A DNA stretch of 64,000 bases from Enterococcus sp. BWR-S5 (GCF_016745255.1 NZ_JADOEQ010000009.1:1-64000); one strand, 5' to 3'; shown: positions 43,166 to 52,355, counted from the stretch's first letter. Notes: generated by a model from the letters alone, not told the origin. Program-made: numbers and translations.

Positions 43166-44146
43166 ATGATGAATGATTTAATTAAAATAAGAGATGTTTC
43201 AAGTAAGTATGATGTAACAGCCCGTACCTTGAGATATTATGAGGACATGGGACTATTAAACAGTATTCGAAATGAGGAAGTTTCTTATCGCTTATACGAT
43301 GAAAATGCGGTGAGGCGTCTGGAGCAAATACTTATTCTGCGAAAATTAAACATCAGTATCAAGGATATTCAGCGTATTTTTAAAGCATCCGGTTCTGAGG
43401 TGGTTTTGGAGGTTCTGGGCAAAAAGGTCGACAATATCGATGAAGAGGTCTCACTTTTACACGAACTGAAAGAAATTGTATTGGACTTCATCAAAGAAAT
43501 AGAGAAGGTAAGCTTTACAGATAACTCCGATATCAAGCAGCTGTATGATAAGGCAAAGGAAATCGAAACCCAAGTAACAAACATCGATTATATCGGAAAA
43601 CCTTCTAACGTCAATCGTTTGATTGAAATAACCGATAAGCTGGATAAAAAAGTACCGGATATTATGGTGGTTCGCGTCCCCACATTCAGAGCGGTCACAT
43701 CCGGTGAGCATACATGGGAAGAAATATTCACTCCCGGCGGCTATATGTTCCAGCTATGGCAATACTTCCACCTGTATCAACCAATATTTTTTGACTGTCT
43801 GGATTTTGCATTACCTAAAAGCGAGAATACTGGTGAGATGATCTGCTCTGTGAAAGACAGTGTAACAAAAGAGGATGTCGGTTCCTTTGAGCTGATTGAT
43901 TTCCCCGGTGGGCTGTATGCGATGGCTGTCAGTATCGATGAGGATGACGAAAGTATTCAAAAGGTTCATGATAAAATTTCTAAATGGATTGAAACGACAA
44001 ACTTCGAGATTGATACGAGTCGTGACGTCATGTTCAACATGCCCTTCCTAGACGAAGAGAATCAGTATAATAATGACATCGAAAAGGGCCTTGGCTACAA
44101 GCAAATGCAACGCTACGTGCCCATTAAGCTGAAGGACAGCGTGTAG
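43166..44146 (+). CDS. MerR-family regulator with C-terminal ligand-binding domain
   Basis: The protein (326 residues from the ATG at 43166) begins with a MerR DNA-binding domain (IRDVSSKYDVTARTLRYYED, EVSYRLYDENAVRRLEQILI). A dimerisation helix follows to about residue 120. The C-terminal part, with VPDIMVVRVPTFRAVTSGEH, resembles GyrI/BmrR-like small-molecule sensors. The frame opens at 43103 within the promoter, so 43166 behind GGGAG is the sensible start. It is probably autoregulated; no separate target gene is adjacent, so its regulon lies elsewhere. Confidence 0.88.
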   Translation: MMNDLIKIRDVSSKYDVTARTLRYYEDMGLLNSIRNEEVSYRLYDENAVRRLEQILILRKLNISIKDIQRIFKASGSEVVLEVLGKKVDNIDEEVSLLHELKEIVLDFIKEIEKVSFTDNSDIKQLYDKAKEIETQVTNIDYIGKPSNVNRLIEITDKLDKKVPDIMVVRVPTFRAVTSGEHTWEEIFTPGGYMFQLWQYFHLYQPIFFDCLDFALPKSENTGEMICSVKDSVTKEDVGSFELIDFPGGLYAMAVSIDEDDESIQKVHDKISKWIETTNFEIDTSRDVMFNMPFLDEENQYNNDIEKGLGYKQMQRYVPIKLKDSV

Positions 44147-44154
44147 GAAAATAG

Positions 44155-44201
44155 AAAGCCCCCCTGATTTTGATACCACTCATCAAAATCAGGGGGGCTT
44201 T
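44155..44201. terminator. Strong bidirectional terminator
   Basis: The 19-base arms AAAGCCCCCCTGATTTTGA and its exact complement enclose a short loop. It serves the convergent MerR and AraC genes. Confidence 0.9.
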
Positions 44202-44228
44202 ACTTAATACCTTACCGACAAACGTCCC

Positions 44229-45197
44229 TTATTTTCTTTTCACCGGTCGAACATATTTCCAAAATCGTTCCGGGTAATGATAAAAATACGTAATCCTATC
44301 TGGAGCAGCATCAAAAATGTACTCTGTATTCGTAAAATCAAAGGCTGCCATCGCCGTTTCCATTTTCTCCTCGACGCTTCGATTTTCCTGTTCATAATCG
44401 AATGGTCCATGCTCGAACACAATGTACTCTGCTTCCGGCACATCAATTAGCAGCATTTGTTCAGGAACCTCACCGCTGTATTCATCAGAAAGACGAACAC
44501 CATAACACTCTGTACGTGAAAAGCCCCAATCACAAAGTCTTCCCTGCGGATCATTGATATACGCCATCACATGACCACTGCCGCTGTTGGCCTCGCTTCC
44601 GCCCTCATCATCCAGCTTTCCCTGAATACTATCTAACAAACCGCAAATCGTATCACAATCTTGCCCGGCAATCAGACTTTGCTTCTGCCAAAAATCCCAA
44701 TAGCCATTGCTCTCAGCATTTTTCACATGTAGAAACTTGTGCGCAGGAATCGTTACAAAATAGCTTTTGATGTCCTCTGTCGATTTTATCATCCCAATCT
44801 CTCCCAATCCTAGAAAGTAGCGGTCAAACGGGTTAATTTTAGTTCGAAGGACGACGGGTCGCGGTCTTTCTCTGTACTCACTTGGACTTACGCCATACGC
44901 TCGTCTAAAAGATCGGGTAAATGCTTCATGTGACGAAAAGCCATAATCAAAGGCAATAGTCAAAATACTTTTTTCACTATCCCGAATGTCCTTCAATGCA
45001 AAGGCTAATCTTCTGCGACGCAGATAATCTCTTAGCTGCATCCCCGTTATTTCTTTAAATTTTCTTGTTGTATAGAACTCAGAATACCCCAGCCTACGAG
45101 CTAAAAAACGCAAAGTCAGCGCTTCATCATTATGCCTTTGGATACATCTGTCGATTTCATCAACAATTTGTTGAATCTGCTTCTGCCATTCGTACAT
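44229..45197 (-). CDS. AraC-family regulator with GyrI-like effector domain
   Basis: A 322-residue protein with an N-terminal AraC double HTH (LTLRFLARRLGYSEFYTTRK; ILTIAFDYGFSSHEAFTRSF, with SPSEYRERPRP closing the domain). A C-terminal GyrI-like domain ends with DAAPDRITYFYHYPERFWKY. This SoxS/Rob-type arrangement, with the DNA-binding domain first and the small-molecule sensor second, is common in multidrug response. The target is not visible locally. Confidence 0.87.
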   Translation of the reverse strand: MYEWQKQIQQIVDEIDRCIQRHNDEALTLRFLARRLGYSEFYTTRKFKEITGMQLRDYLRRRRLAFALKDIRDSEKSILTIAFDYGFSSHEAFTRSFRRAYGVSPSEYRERPRPVVLRTKINPFDRYFLGLGEIGMIKSTEDIKSYFVTIPAHKFLHVKNAESNGYWDFWQKQSLIAGQDCDTICGLLDSIQGKLDDEGGSEANSGSGHVMAYINDPQGRLCDWGFSRTECYGVRLSDEYSGEVPEQMLLIDVPEAEYIVFEHGPFDYEQENRSVEEKMETAMAAFDFTNTEYIFDAAPDRITYFYHYPERFWKYVRPVKRK

Positions 45198-45405
45198 CCT
45201 TCTTCTGTCACCTCATTTCAACCACCCTATATCCAGTATAAAAGAAGTAAAAAAACGACGCTTGATTCTACTTGCGTTTCTTTGATATGGTGCTGTTCGA
45301 TGCTGGCTATGCCGTTCTTTACCTCAGACTTAACCGATACGTGTGTACAACTTTTCCTGCTTTGTTTTAAATCCCACGAGCTGACTTACTATAGAAAAAC
45401 TTCTT

Positions 45406-45954
45406 TCATTTCTTCAATATATGGTTTAGCGTCATCCGACCATATTCATCTGGCTTAAGGACACGCACTTCACCGAAATATTTCTCTTTTAACGGTTCTA
45501 GCAACCTTTCAACAGCAGGAACAACAACGATAAAATCAATCTGTACTTTCTCTAAGATTGCGTCCAGCTCATTAAATCTAGCTGGCCGCCAAGAAAAATC
45601 CGGGTATTTTTGAGATAAATTTGCAAGAAAATCTCTAGTTCCATAATCCTGTGCTTCTTTTCCCCATTCGGTATCATTAGACGGCGTGTAGTTCTGAACA
45701 AGTAATAGCGCTTTTTTCATCTGTGTCTCCTCCGTATCCTTTAGTATCCGCTCTCGATTTACAATCAATTGGTCAAGAGTAACCTCAAGTTCTTGGCTGA
45801 GCTGGATCAAATAATCAATGGTCGGGGTACTTTTGTTCAATTCCCATTTAGAAATCGTTTGTCTTGAAACATGTATTTTCTCAGCCAACTCATTTTGTGT
45901 CATACTCTTTAATTTTCGATAATTTTGGATATTGGCGCCAATATCTGTCATCAT
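45406..45954 (-). CDS. XRE-family regulator with extra C-terminal domain
   Basis: The 182-residue protein has an N-terminal HTH (YRKLKSMTQNELAEKIHVSR, TISKWELNKSTPTIDYLIQL) and a C-terminal region (KALLLVQNYTPSNDTEWGKE; QIDFIVVVPAVERLLEPLKE) of about 100 residues. That region looks like a small alpha/beta domain, perhaps related to PTS IIB folds; it has no certain match. GGAGGG precedes two adjacent ATG codons, and either may be used. No target gene is evident. Confidence 0.75.
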   Translation of the reverse strand: MMTDIGANIQNYRKLKSMTQNELAEKIHVSRQTISKWELNKSTPTIDYLIQLSQELEVTLDQLIVNRERILKDTEETQMKKALLLVQNYTPSNDTEWGKEAQDYGTRDFLANLSQKYPDFSWRPARFNELDAILEKVQIDFIVVVPAVERLLEPLKEKYFGEVRVLKPDEYGRMTLNHILKK

Positions 45955-46610
45955 AATTCCCTCCGTAGTTCAACCATAATCTTTTTTGGGTATTTAGCAA
46001 CTACAACTGTCCGCTTTTCTTGTCACTTTTTCGTTGCTCCTGATTTTCCTTCATGCAACGCAGCGTTGCAACATGATTAAATCAATGCGCTCTTATATTT
46101 CAGTTTAGGAAGCATGCTTCAATTCGTCAAGACAGTACCTTCTATTTACTTCAGTTCTGCTTTACTATTTGCTGTGCAAAGTACCCTAGTTTGTTAAAAT
46201 TAAGCGTTTTTGACTACCCCTTCTGCAGATGCTTCACTCTGTCATTGGTTATTTATCCGGCCAATATACTGACCCGCCATTGATACAACCGATGTGTAAC
46301 GGTTGGTATGTACTTGTCGAAAACAACGATGATGGGCTTGCGATTTCAATATTGTTTTTTGTTGTAGGCGTTTTGAAAACCAGAAAAGACTTTATCTTAA
46401 GATAAACTATTTGTTATACTGGGAAAAACAAGACCAAACAGTGTGGCGACTCATGCACGAGAGATCCCTTAACTCTCTACCGAAAGCTGGTGCTGAACTC
46501 ATAGTACAACAGTTTGAGGATTACCACTGAGTGCAACTTCTGCACCCTTGATTTTTTCTACTCTCGCATACGCTTATCAGCAAGTAACGACTGTAAAGGA
46601 AGTGTTATCG
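45955..46610. other. Intergenic region containing a structured leader
   Basis: No gene is convincing between the XRE gene and the deacylase-like gene. The first 400 bases show no repeat or hairpin I can defend. From about 46415 a promoter-like TATACT is followed by the structured leader listed next. Confidence 0.45.
46439..46557 (+). promoter_or_regulatory. Candidate riboswitch-like leader of the deacylase-like gene
   Basis: CAGTG (46439-46443) pairs with CACTG (46525-46529) to close a junction. Inside are GCAC/GTGC with GAGAG/CTCTC stacked on it and CTCA/TGAG. Immediately after comes GTGCA-ACTTC-TGCAC followed by T-rich sequence, like a terminator. No T-box or known riboswitch consensus was recognised, so this is a structural inference only. 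Confidence 0.4.
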
Positions 46611-47099
46611 ATGAACGAACCAGACAAAAAAGTAGAAGCATTTCTGAATGATTTGGGCATTCCTTTTGAACTGATTGAGCACCCGCCTGCCTTCACAACG
46701 GAAGAAGCGGATCGTTTCATTGAAGGAATTGAAGGCGCCCGAACAAAATCTATGTTTCTGACAAATAAAAAGAAGACGGCTTTTTATTTATTGATTATGG
46801 ATGATGCCAGACAACTTGATATGAATGCCTTTAAAGAAATTGTTGAGACAAGTCGAATCAAAATGGCTTCACCCGACGCCCTCATGGAGAAGCTCAAGCT
46901 GACCCCCGGTGCGGTATCCATCTTCGGTTTGCTGAACAACACGAATCGAGATGTTCAAGTCTACTTCACCCGAGAAGTTCTTTCAGAAGCACGCATGAGC
47001 TTCCATCCAAATATAAATACAAAAACGCTGTTTCTTGATACACAGGATGTCTTAGCCGTTGTTGAAGCACTTGGCTACACTTATACCCTCATTGATTGA
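46611..47099 (+). CDS. YbaK/ProX-type aminoacyl-tRNA deacylase-like protein
   Basis: A 162-residue protein of the YbaK/PrdX family, free-standing relatives of the prolyl-tRNA synthetase editing domain. FELIEHPPAFTTEEADRFIE, then GARTKSMFLTNKKKTAFYLL with the conserved Lys and TPGAVSIFGLLNN are the family hallmarks. Such proteins hydrolyse Ala-tRNAPro or related mischarged tRNAs. I chose the ATG at 46611 behind AAGGAAGTG; the frame opens at 46548. It is preceded by a structured leader and followed by a strong terminator, so it is a single-gene unit. Confidence 0.85.
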   Translation: MNEPDKKVEAFLNDLGIPFELIEHPPAFTTEEADRFIEGIEGARTKSMFLTNKKKTAFYLLIMDDARQLDMNAFKEIVETSRIKMASPDALMEKLKLTPGAVSIFGLLNNTNRDVQVYFTREVLSEARMSFHPNINTKTLFLDTQDVLAVVEALGYTYTLID

Positions 47100-47146
47100 T
47101 GTCCTATACAGTTGAAGCACACCTGTAAAAGATACTCCCTTAGATT

Positions 47147-47202
47147 AAAACACCGAAAGCAATCGACTATGCCCCATGCACGTTGATTGCTTTCGGTGTT
47201 TT
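47147..47202. terminator. Bidirectional terminator
   Basis: Eighteen-base arms starting AAAACACCGAAAGCAATC pair exactly with their complement ending GGTGTTTT. It separates the convergent deacylase-like and arginase-family genes. Confidence 0.9.
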
Positions 47203-47277
47203 CGTTCCTCTGTTACAGAGCTGATTTTTATTCACACTTTTTTTGTTTATACATGGCTAAGTCAAGTCACAACAAAG

Positions 47278-48150
47278 CTACTCTGAATCATCAAAGATAG
47301 AAATCTTTGCTAAAGCCTGTCTCAAGTTCATCGCATCCCAAGGCAAATGCTCAGCGATACTTAGACCAACGATTTCAGCCTGTTCAGACGCATCGGTCAA
47401 AATACGAACAATTTGATTCAACGTAAGCTCACCAACCGCTGCACCAAACTCTTCCAAATAAGGCTCTGAAAAATAGGTCGAACGAAAATCAATCGGTGAA
47501 AGGACGTCCAAATCAAAATGAACAGCAAGATACTGAATATCATTCTCCTTGATCCATGCCAGAATCGGTTCACTGCTGTCCTTCACATCCTGAGGTGTCA
47601 CATAGCGCAGATTCAAACGGTTAACGGCCTGATCGCGCGAACGCAGCTCCTCATATTTCAGTCCGGCAAACATGACTTGATTGGGTTGGAATGGGTGCTT
47701 TACTTTTTCAGCAAAAGCCGGCGCTCCTTCGCCTAATAAGTTTCCTAATACCATTTCATGTCCATGCGAGGTCTCCTCTGTTGTTGCCACATCAGGATGG
47801 GCATCCAACCACAGAATTCCCAGCTTACCGCCATATCTCCCATTCAAATAGTCAAAAGGCGCCTGTGACACAGCACAATCGCCACCTAAGACGATAACCT
47901 TATCGGGGGCTTTGTTCTCCAAAACAGCCATCGCTTCATCCAATTGCTTCATCAACGCCCGTTCATTTTTCACTCCCTGCTCAATTGGACGGTCTTTTTC
48001 GAAGTCCTGATTGACAGAAATACGAACGGTTTCTGATACGGTACTTTGTGGAACAATATGGGCTAACAGCTCCGAGCCAAAGACATAGTTTGGATTGTCT
48101 CCTCCTTGCCATTGCGGCAACAACAAACGTAGTGTTTTCTTCTTTTTCAT
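47278..48150 (-). CDS. Arginase/agmatinase-family metallohydrolase
   Basis: The 290-residue protein belongs to the ureohydrolase family with a binuclear manganese site: VLGGDCAVSQAPF, LWLDAHPDVATTEETSHGHE and VHFDLDVLSP supply the His and Asp ligands. True arginases usually have GGDHS; here it is GGDCA, so the first metal-ligand His is Cys. That is a feature of some poorly studied members of the family. The substrate is therefore uncertain (arginine, agmatine, formiminoglutamate or another guanidino compound). It stands alone with AAGGAGGAG before the ATG. Confidence 0.8.
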   Translation of the reverse strand: MKKKKTLRLLLPQWQGGDNPNYVFGSELLAHIVPQSTVSETVRISVNQDFEKDRPIEQGVKNERALMKQLDEAMAVLENKAPDKVIVLGGDCAVSQAPFDYLNGRYGGKLGILWLDAHPDVATTEETSHGHEMVLGNLLGEGAPAFAEKVKHPFQPNQVMFAGLKYEELRSRDQAVNRLNLRYVTPQDVKDSSEPILAWIKENDIQYLAVHFDLDVLSPIDFRSTYFSEPYLEEFGAAVGELTLNQIVRILTDASEQAEIVGLSIAEHLPWDAMNLRQALAKISIFDDSE

Positions 48151-48237
48151 TTTCGCTCTCCTCCTTGACTTCTTCTATCCATAACTATTTTATTCAACAA
48201 GCTACATGTACAGTATATCGGTCAAGTCCAGATGATT

Positions 48238-48537
48238 TCAATCTATTTTTTTCTGATCAATTTTCTCTGCATCCAAAAACCAGTACATGTGATGATCGCC
48301 CTTTAATGCTGAAAACGGAACAGGTTCTTTTCCCAAATCGCTGATTTTTTCGATGAGATAGTTCCGTACAATCCAAGGCTCCTCGAGTGAACCGGAGGCA
48401 AGCTGCATAATTCTCTCAAGCTTCTCTGTAGTTGTCCCCAAATCTAAGGCAATCTGTTCGCGTGTCAGCTCAGTCATCGCAGTATTTTTCTCAAACTCTT
48501 TGATCGTCTGTTCTCTTTGTTCTCTTGATAAAGACAT
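48238..48537 (-). CDS. DUF2316 family protein
   Basis: A 99-residue protein (MTELTREQIALDLGTTTEKL, then EPWIVRNYLIEKISDLGKEP) that I recognise as DUF2316, a small family with a probable HTH. It is divergent from a MarR gene, with a perfect 16-base palindrome and further half-sites in the gap, so it is a likely target of that regulator. AAAGGAG precedes the ATG. Confidence 0.8.
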   Translation of the reverse strand: MSLSREQREQTIKEFEKNTAMTELTREQIALDLGTTTEKLERIMQLASGSLEEPWIVRNYLIEKISDLGKEPVPFSALKGDHHMYWFLDAEKIDQKKID

Positions 48538-48562
48538 GAAGTCAATCTCCTTTCAAATAGAC

Positions 48563-48578
48563 AGTTGTAATTACAACT
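48563..48578. promoter_or_regulatory. Perfect palindromic operator
   Basis: AGTTGTAATTACAACT is a perfect 16-base palindrome between the DUF2316 and MarR genes. ACTA-TTTTT-AGTT nearby (about 48604-48617) is a weaker second site. Confidence 0.75.
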
Positions 48579-48679
48579 ATTTGTTATAACACATATTAAT
48601 CCAACTATTTTTAGTTGTCAATTGAAATGTTGTAGATTAAACTATTTAATAAAGAATGAATATGAGTTGAGGTGATTAC

Positions 48680-49108
48680 ATGAATTTCAGCACCACAGAA
48701 AGCCTGTCAGAACAAATTTACGCAATCCACAACAAACAACAGGAATATATCCAAATGAGACTGAAAAAAATAGACCTAAATGTGCAGCAGGCACGTACCT
48801 TGAACTATATTTTTGCCAATCCCGGAACCATTCAAAAAAGCCTGGCTGCCTACTTAGGGAAACAGGATGCTACTATAACAAACCTATTGAAGAGCTTAGA
48901 AAAAAAGCAGCTCATTCTTCGGAAGATTCCTGATGACAACGAGCGGCAAAAACAGCTTTATTTGACTGAAAAAGGAAGTGTTGTAGTCGAAAAGATTCAA
49001 GCCCTATTCAGCGAATTGGAGCAGACACTTTCCGACCTTCTTTCTGAAACAGAACTCGCTGATGCCATGCAGCTTATGAAAAAGCTCAATCAGCCGCTTA
49101 TAAAATAA
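48680..49108 (+). CDS. MarR-family regulator
   Basis: A 142-residue winged-helix protein: LNVQQARTLNYIFANPGTIQ, then AYLGKQDATITNLLKSLEKK (recognition helix) and LILRKIPDDNERQKQLYLTE (wing). It is followed 54 bases later by a VOC-family gene and faces DUF2316 across a palindromic operator; the three genes look like one regulated unit. GAGGTGAT precedes the ATG. Confidence 0.88.
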   Translation: MNFSTTESLSEQIYAIHNKQQEYIQMRLKKIDLNVQQARTLNYIFANPGTIQKSLAAYLGKQDATITNLLKSLEKKQLILRKIPDDNERQKQLYLTEKGSVVVEKIQALFSELEQTLSDLLSETELADAMQLMKKLNQPLIK

Positions 49109-49162
49109 TCGTTTTGTTCAGACCAGTACTTCTTCACATTACATTGAAAGGAGAGAAGCTTC

Positions 49163-49555
49163 ATGTCATTTGTCCATCACATCTGTATTCAAACCAACGA
49201 TTATGGAAAATCGTTAGCCTTCTATCAACAGATTGGCTTCACGCTTGTTGAAGAAACACCAAACTTTCACGGCAGAAGCTATAATTCCTGGCTGCAACTG
49301 GAAAATTTCTTTATCGAGCTGCAAACCGGAAAAGATGTTTTAGCCACACATGAGAATAAAAATTATACCGGTATTGCTCACTTCTGTTTGTGGGTACCCG
49401 ACCTAGAGCAGTTTATTCAAGATACTCATTTATCTGAGGATAGTTTCCTCAAAAAAAATGGAGAGATTATCTACCATGTTGCCGGCGGCGCCCTTTGCAA
49501 AGCAACTGCTCCTGAAGGCACCATTGTCGAATTCCGAAGTAAAAGGACTATTTGA
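49163..49555 (+). CDS. VOC (glyoxalase/dioxygenase-fold) family protein
   Basis: The 130-residue protein has the two beta-alpha-beta-beta-beta modules of the vicinal-oxygen-chelate fold: FVHHICIQTNDYGKSLAFYQ at the N-terminus and GIAHFCLWVPDLEQFIQDTH in the second half, ending GTIVEFRSK, with His and Glu in metal-ligand positions. Members include glyoxalase I, antibiotic-binding and thiol-transferase proteins. With the adjacent MarR gene it may respond to an electrophile or drug; the substrate is unknown. Confidence 0.83.
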   Translation: MSFVHHICIQTNDYGKSLAFYQQIGFTLVEETPNFHGRSYNSWLQLENFFIELQTGKDVLATHENKNYTGIAHFCLWVPDLEQFIQDTHLSEDSFLKKNGEIIYHVAGGALCKATAPEGTIVEFRSKRTI

Positions 49556-49778
49556 TTATCTATGTCGAAATGCTGAACTTCATGCCTTCAGAAACCTCAA
49601 GAAGGCTTGTGTCTATTTCGCCATTAATTGAGCTTCTAGCTAAAGAAGAATCCTTGTGTTAGGTCACAGACTCTTCTTTAGATAGATGATAGCGCCTTTC
49701 GCTCGGCTCTTTTGGTATTGTGTTATCGCTACGGATAGTGATTTGTATCCGGCGCGTTCCGTAACCACTTAACACACG

Positions 49779-50363
49779 CTATTTTCTCCTCAATATTTTC
49801 CCTTCTACACTACCTGCATATGCGACTACTTTCCTTAGAGAAACAGAATCCTTCAATAAGTAATAACAGACACTGCCTGTAACAACCGCTATACTAGCCC
49901 CCGCCAAAACATCTGAGGGATAGTGAACGCCAACAAAGATTCTTGATACACCTGCTAATACCGCTGCTAAGAGATAGAGATAGCAACTAGCGGTTTTCGT
50001 ATGCAGAAACAGAACAATCATAAAACTGAAAATCAGCACGGTATGATCGCTCGGAAAGCTGTTCCCAGCTTCTTTTTCAATAAGCTGATGGACATTAGGT
50101 AATGCAGCGAATGGCTGGACATGAGAATAGAACTGCCCCACCAGCTTAGCCAAAAGCTCCGAAAGGATAAAAGCAATGATTGAGACCAGCAGCATGACAC
50201 GATACGACGAATCTGCTCTTTTTTGAAACCATTTCATCGTCAGAAACAACGCCAAAAACACAGGAAAGTATGTTGCCAGAAAGGCTCCGAACAAATCAAG
50301 TATTTCCCAGCTCCCTGCACTGTTGTTGATGATACGAAATCCTTGAATATCGATAGTATTCAT
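49779..50363 (-). CDS. PAP2-family undecaprenyl-diphosphatase (BcrC-like)
   Basis: A 194-residue membrane protein with five to six hydrophobic segments. The three phosphatase motifs are present as KLVGQFYSHVQPF, AGNSFPSDHTVL and SRIFVGVHYPSDVLAG, the order and spacing found in BcrC. BcrC-type enzymes dephosphorylate undecaprenyl pyrophosphate on the outer face of the membrane, recycling the cell-wall carrier and giving bacitracin tolerance. The N-terminus (IQGFRIINNSAGSW) also fits. It stands alone. Confidence 0.83.
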   Translation of the reverse strand: MNTIDIQGFRIINNSAGSWEILDLFGAFLATYFPVFLALFLTMKWFQKRADSSYRVMLLVSIIAFILSELLAKLVGQFYSHVQPFAALPNVHQLIEKEAGNSFPSDHTVLIFSFMIVLFLHTKTASCYLYLLAAVLAGVSRIFVGVHYPSDVLAGASIAVVTGSVCYYLLKDSVSLRKVVAYAGSVEGKILRRK

Positions 50364-50511
50364 TTTTCCATCGCTCCTTTTCCATCACTTGTATTACTGT
50401 AACAGGCGCTTTAATATAACAACACCTCCTATTAACTAAAACTATTTCTGTTACAGCTTCAGTATCTGGGAAAAGAATTACTTAAACAAGAAACCAATCG
50501 TCACAATAGAA

Positions 50512-50544
50512 AAAGCTCTTGACACTTTTCGTGTCAAGAGCTTT
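50512..50544 (-). terminator. Intrinsic terminator
   Basis: AAAGCTCTTGACAC and GTGTCAAGAGCTTT are exact complements around a short loop; the T-rich side faces left, ending the XRE gene transcript. Confidence 0.85.
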
Positions 50545-50555
50545 AATATAGTCTT

Positions 50556-51176
50556 TTAAGTGGTGTTGGTTTTTAACAGCAAGGCTATTTTTATTATAAA
50601 CAGCATAAACAAGTACGCAGTGGCGTAAGGAATATGGGCTTGAGAAAATAACAAAATTGCCAGCGCATGAATACTCAGTGATACGATTTTCCCCTGTTTC
50701 ATAAATGAGTGTTTCTTCAGAAAATAGATTATCAGCTCCAGTAAACCCAGTATGCCCATGATTAGGAAGACACTAAAAGAAATGAGTCCCTTGCTTGTCA
50801 TGGGATTTTGATATTGGACTAATGAAACCATATGAATAACCGTCCCCACTGTTTGACCATTTTGACCATATAGAGGAAGGAACATGCCTAAAAAGAGTAG
50901 AATATCTAAGGAAGCATACATTAGGTTGAGCATCGATAAACGATCTCCCTGTGTCTCTGTCTCAGCAACAATCAGCAGCTCCTCATTGGACAGTAAATCG
51001 TCTATTGACACACCATAAAGGCGAGAAATACTTTTTAAAGACTCGATATTCGGGTACCCTCTGCCGCTTTCCCACTTGGAGACCGCTGTTCGCGACACAA
51101 ATAACTTCTCTGCCAGCTGCTCCTGTGTCCAGCCTTTTTCGTTTCTCAGCTGCTTTAGCTTCTCATTCACTTCCAT
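50556..51176 (-). CDS. XRE-family regulator with membrane-spanning C-terminus
   Basis: The 206-residue protein has an N-terminal HTH (LRNEKGWTQEQLAEKLFVSR, TAVSKWESGRGYPNIESLKS) and, after about residue 85, four hydrophobic segments (SLDILLFLGMFLPLY; LISFSVFLIMGILGLLELII; IVSLSIHALAILLF; TAYLFMLFIIKIALLL). A membrane-bound one-component regulator that senses envelope state or a ligand in the membrane is the likely role. No adjacent target gene is seen. The start is the ATG directly before the HTH. Confidence 0.85.
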   Translation of the reverse strand: MEVNEKLKQLRNEKGWTQEQLAEKLFVSRTAVSKWESGRGYPNIESLKSISRLYGVSIDDLLSNEELLIVAETETQGDRLSMLNLMYASLDILLFLGMFLPLYGQNGQTVGTVIHMVSLVQYQNPMTSKGLISFSVFLIMGILGLLELIIYFLKKHSFMKQGKIVSLSIHALAILLFSQAHIPYATAYLFMLFIIKIALLLKTNTT

Positions 51177-51332
51177 TGCCGACTTGCCTCCTCAACACTT
51201 CCTATGTTCTATACTATCATCTGCAGGATTGTGCCGTAAAGGTTGAATCATCTCAGCCATTTTCCTTAAACATCCCAAACCGGTATGAACATTCCCCCAC
51301 TAGAAGAACCCAATGACAGAAACTCTCAAAAA

Positions 51333-51362
51333 AAGATGACCTCCATTATAGAAGACCATCTT
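51333..51362 (-). terminator. Terminator of the PTS/aldolase operon
   Basis: AAGATG pairs with CATCTT with further internal pairing, and a T-run follows on the minus strand. It lies just after the aldolase stop. Confidence 0.6.
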
Positions 51363-51368
51363 ATATGC

Positions 51369-52355
51369 TTATTCCTTTTCCAGCTTGTCAAACCAAGAAG
51401 AAGCGGTTTCTGCCAGCACTTCGTTCAGCTCTTCGATATTCTTTCTACCTTCACTCTGCAGCCAAGCAACAGCTGCTGCTTCTCCTGATACCGCATATGG
51501 CTCAACACCTTGCGCCCAAGTTGCTCTTCCGCATAGGACACCATTAAAGGTTGAACCCGCCTCTTTAGCAAAACGCAGTGTCTCACGAAACAGCTGTGAG
51601 CTGACGCCGGCACTCAGGAAAATGAATGGCAAGTCAGTTGCCTCACTCTGCTCTTTGAAGTATGCTAGCGCTTCGTCTCTTGTATAACAACTCTTTTCCC
51701 CATACCCCTCGACAAAATTCATGTTAACTGGCACTTCCACTTTCAGTACATCTACATTGTAGCGTGGCTTAGAAAATTCCTTCATCATGTCAATGACCTT
51801 TCGCGGTTTTACTTTTGCGTATGCTTCGCTATTGCTTTCTGCATTTTCCACATCGTAAGAAACCAACTCAAGGAAAAATGGCAGCTCTTCTGCCAGACAC
51901 TCCGAACCGATGCGCTCCATGTAGGCTTTCTTCTGATCATTGATTTCATCTGATTCATCCACATCATAATAAAGCAAAAATTTACAAGCATCTGCGCCGG
52001 CTTCCTTCAACCGCTTCACTGACCAGACATTCAGACTGTCAGGCAGACGTCCCGGAACAGTTGTATCGTAGCCTGTTTTTTCATATGCTAGCAATAGACC
52101 GCTTGTCTTTGCACGTGCTGCTGCTGCCGGCAAACCATATTCAGGGTCTAATAAAATAGAAGTTGCATAAGGTGTCAGCTCTTGCGAAACCAACTGTTTG
52201 AATGCTTCGATATCCTTTTGTTCCGCAGATTTACCAGCTGCCTGAAACATTTTTTTTAGGGCACCTCGCTGATCAATGGCTAATGCACCAATTACTCCTT
52301 GTTCATTAGCGGTATTCTGCATTTTCTTATATTTTTCCTGACTGATTTTTCTCAT
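51369..52355 (-). CDS. lacD: Tagatose-1,6-bisphosphate aldolase
   Basis: This 328-residue class I aldolase belongs to the LacD family, which cleaves tagatose-1,6-bisphosphate to dihydroxyacetone phosphate and glyceraldehyde-3-phosphate. [16 protein letters not shown] at the N-terminus, [14 protein letters not shown] with the probable Schiff-base Lys, and [20 protein letters not shown] are diagnostic. It is the last gene of the PTS operon, four bases after the EIIA gene. Its presence with a 1-phosphohexose kinase suggests the sugar is tagatose rather than fructose. Confidence 0.9.
   Translation of the reverse strand: MRKISQEKYKKMQNTANEQGVIGALAIDQRGALKKMFQAAGKSAEQKDIEAFKQLVSQELTPYATSILLDPEYGLPAAAARAKTSGLLLAYEKTGYDTTVPGRLPDSLNVWSVKRLKEAGADACKFLLYYDVDESDEINDQKKAYMERIGSECLAEELPFFLELVSYDVENAESNSEAYAKVKPRKVIDMMKEFSKPRYNVDVLKVEVPVNMNFVEGYGEKSCYTRDEALAYFKEQSEATDLPFIFLSAGVSSQLFRETLRFAKEAGSTFNGVLCGRATWAQGVEPYAVSGEAAAVAWLQSEGRKNIEELNEVLAETASSWFDKLEKE

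Noticed and set aside
46200-46560. T-box riboswitch before the deacylase-like gene
   Set aside because: The conserved antiterminator sequence (TGG-ACC-GCG type) and a recognisable specifier stem are missing, so only an unnamed structured leader is claimed.
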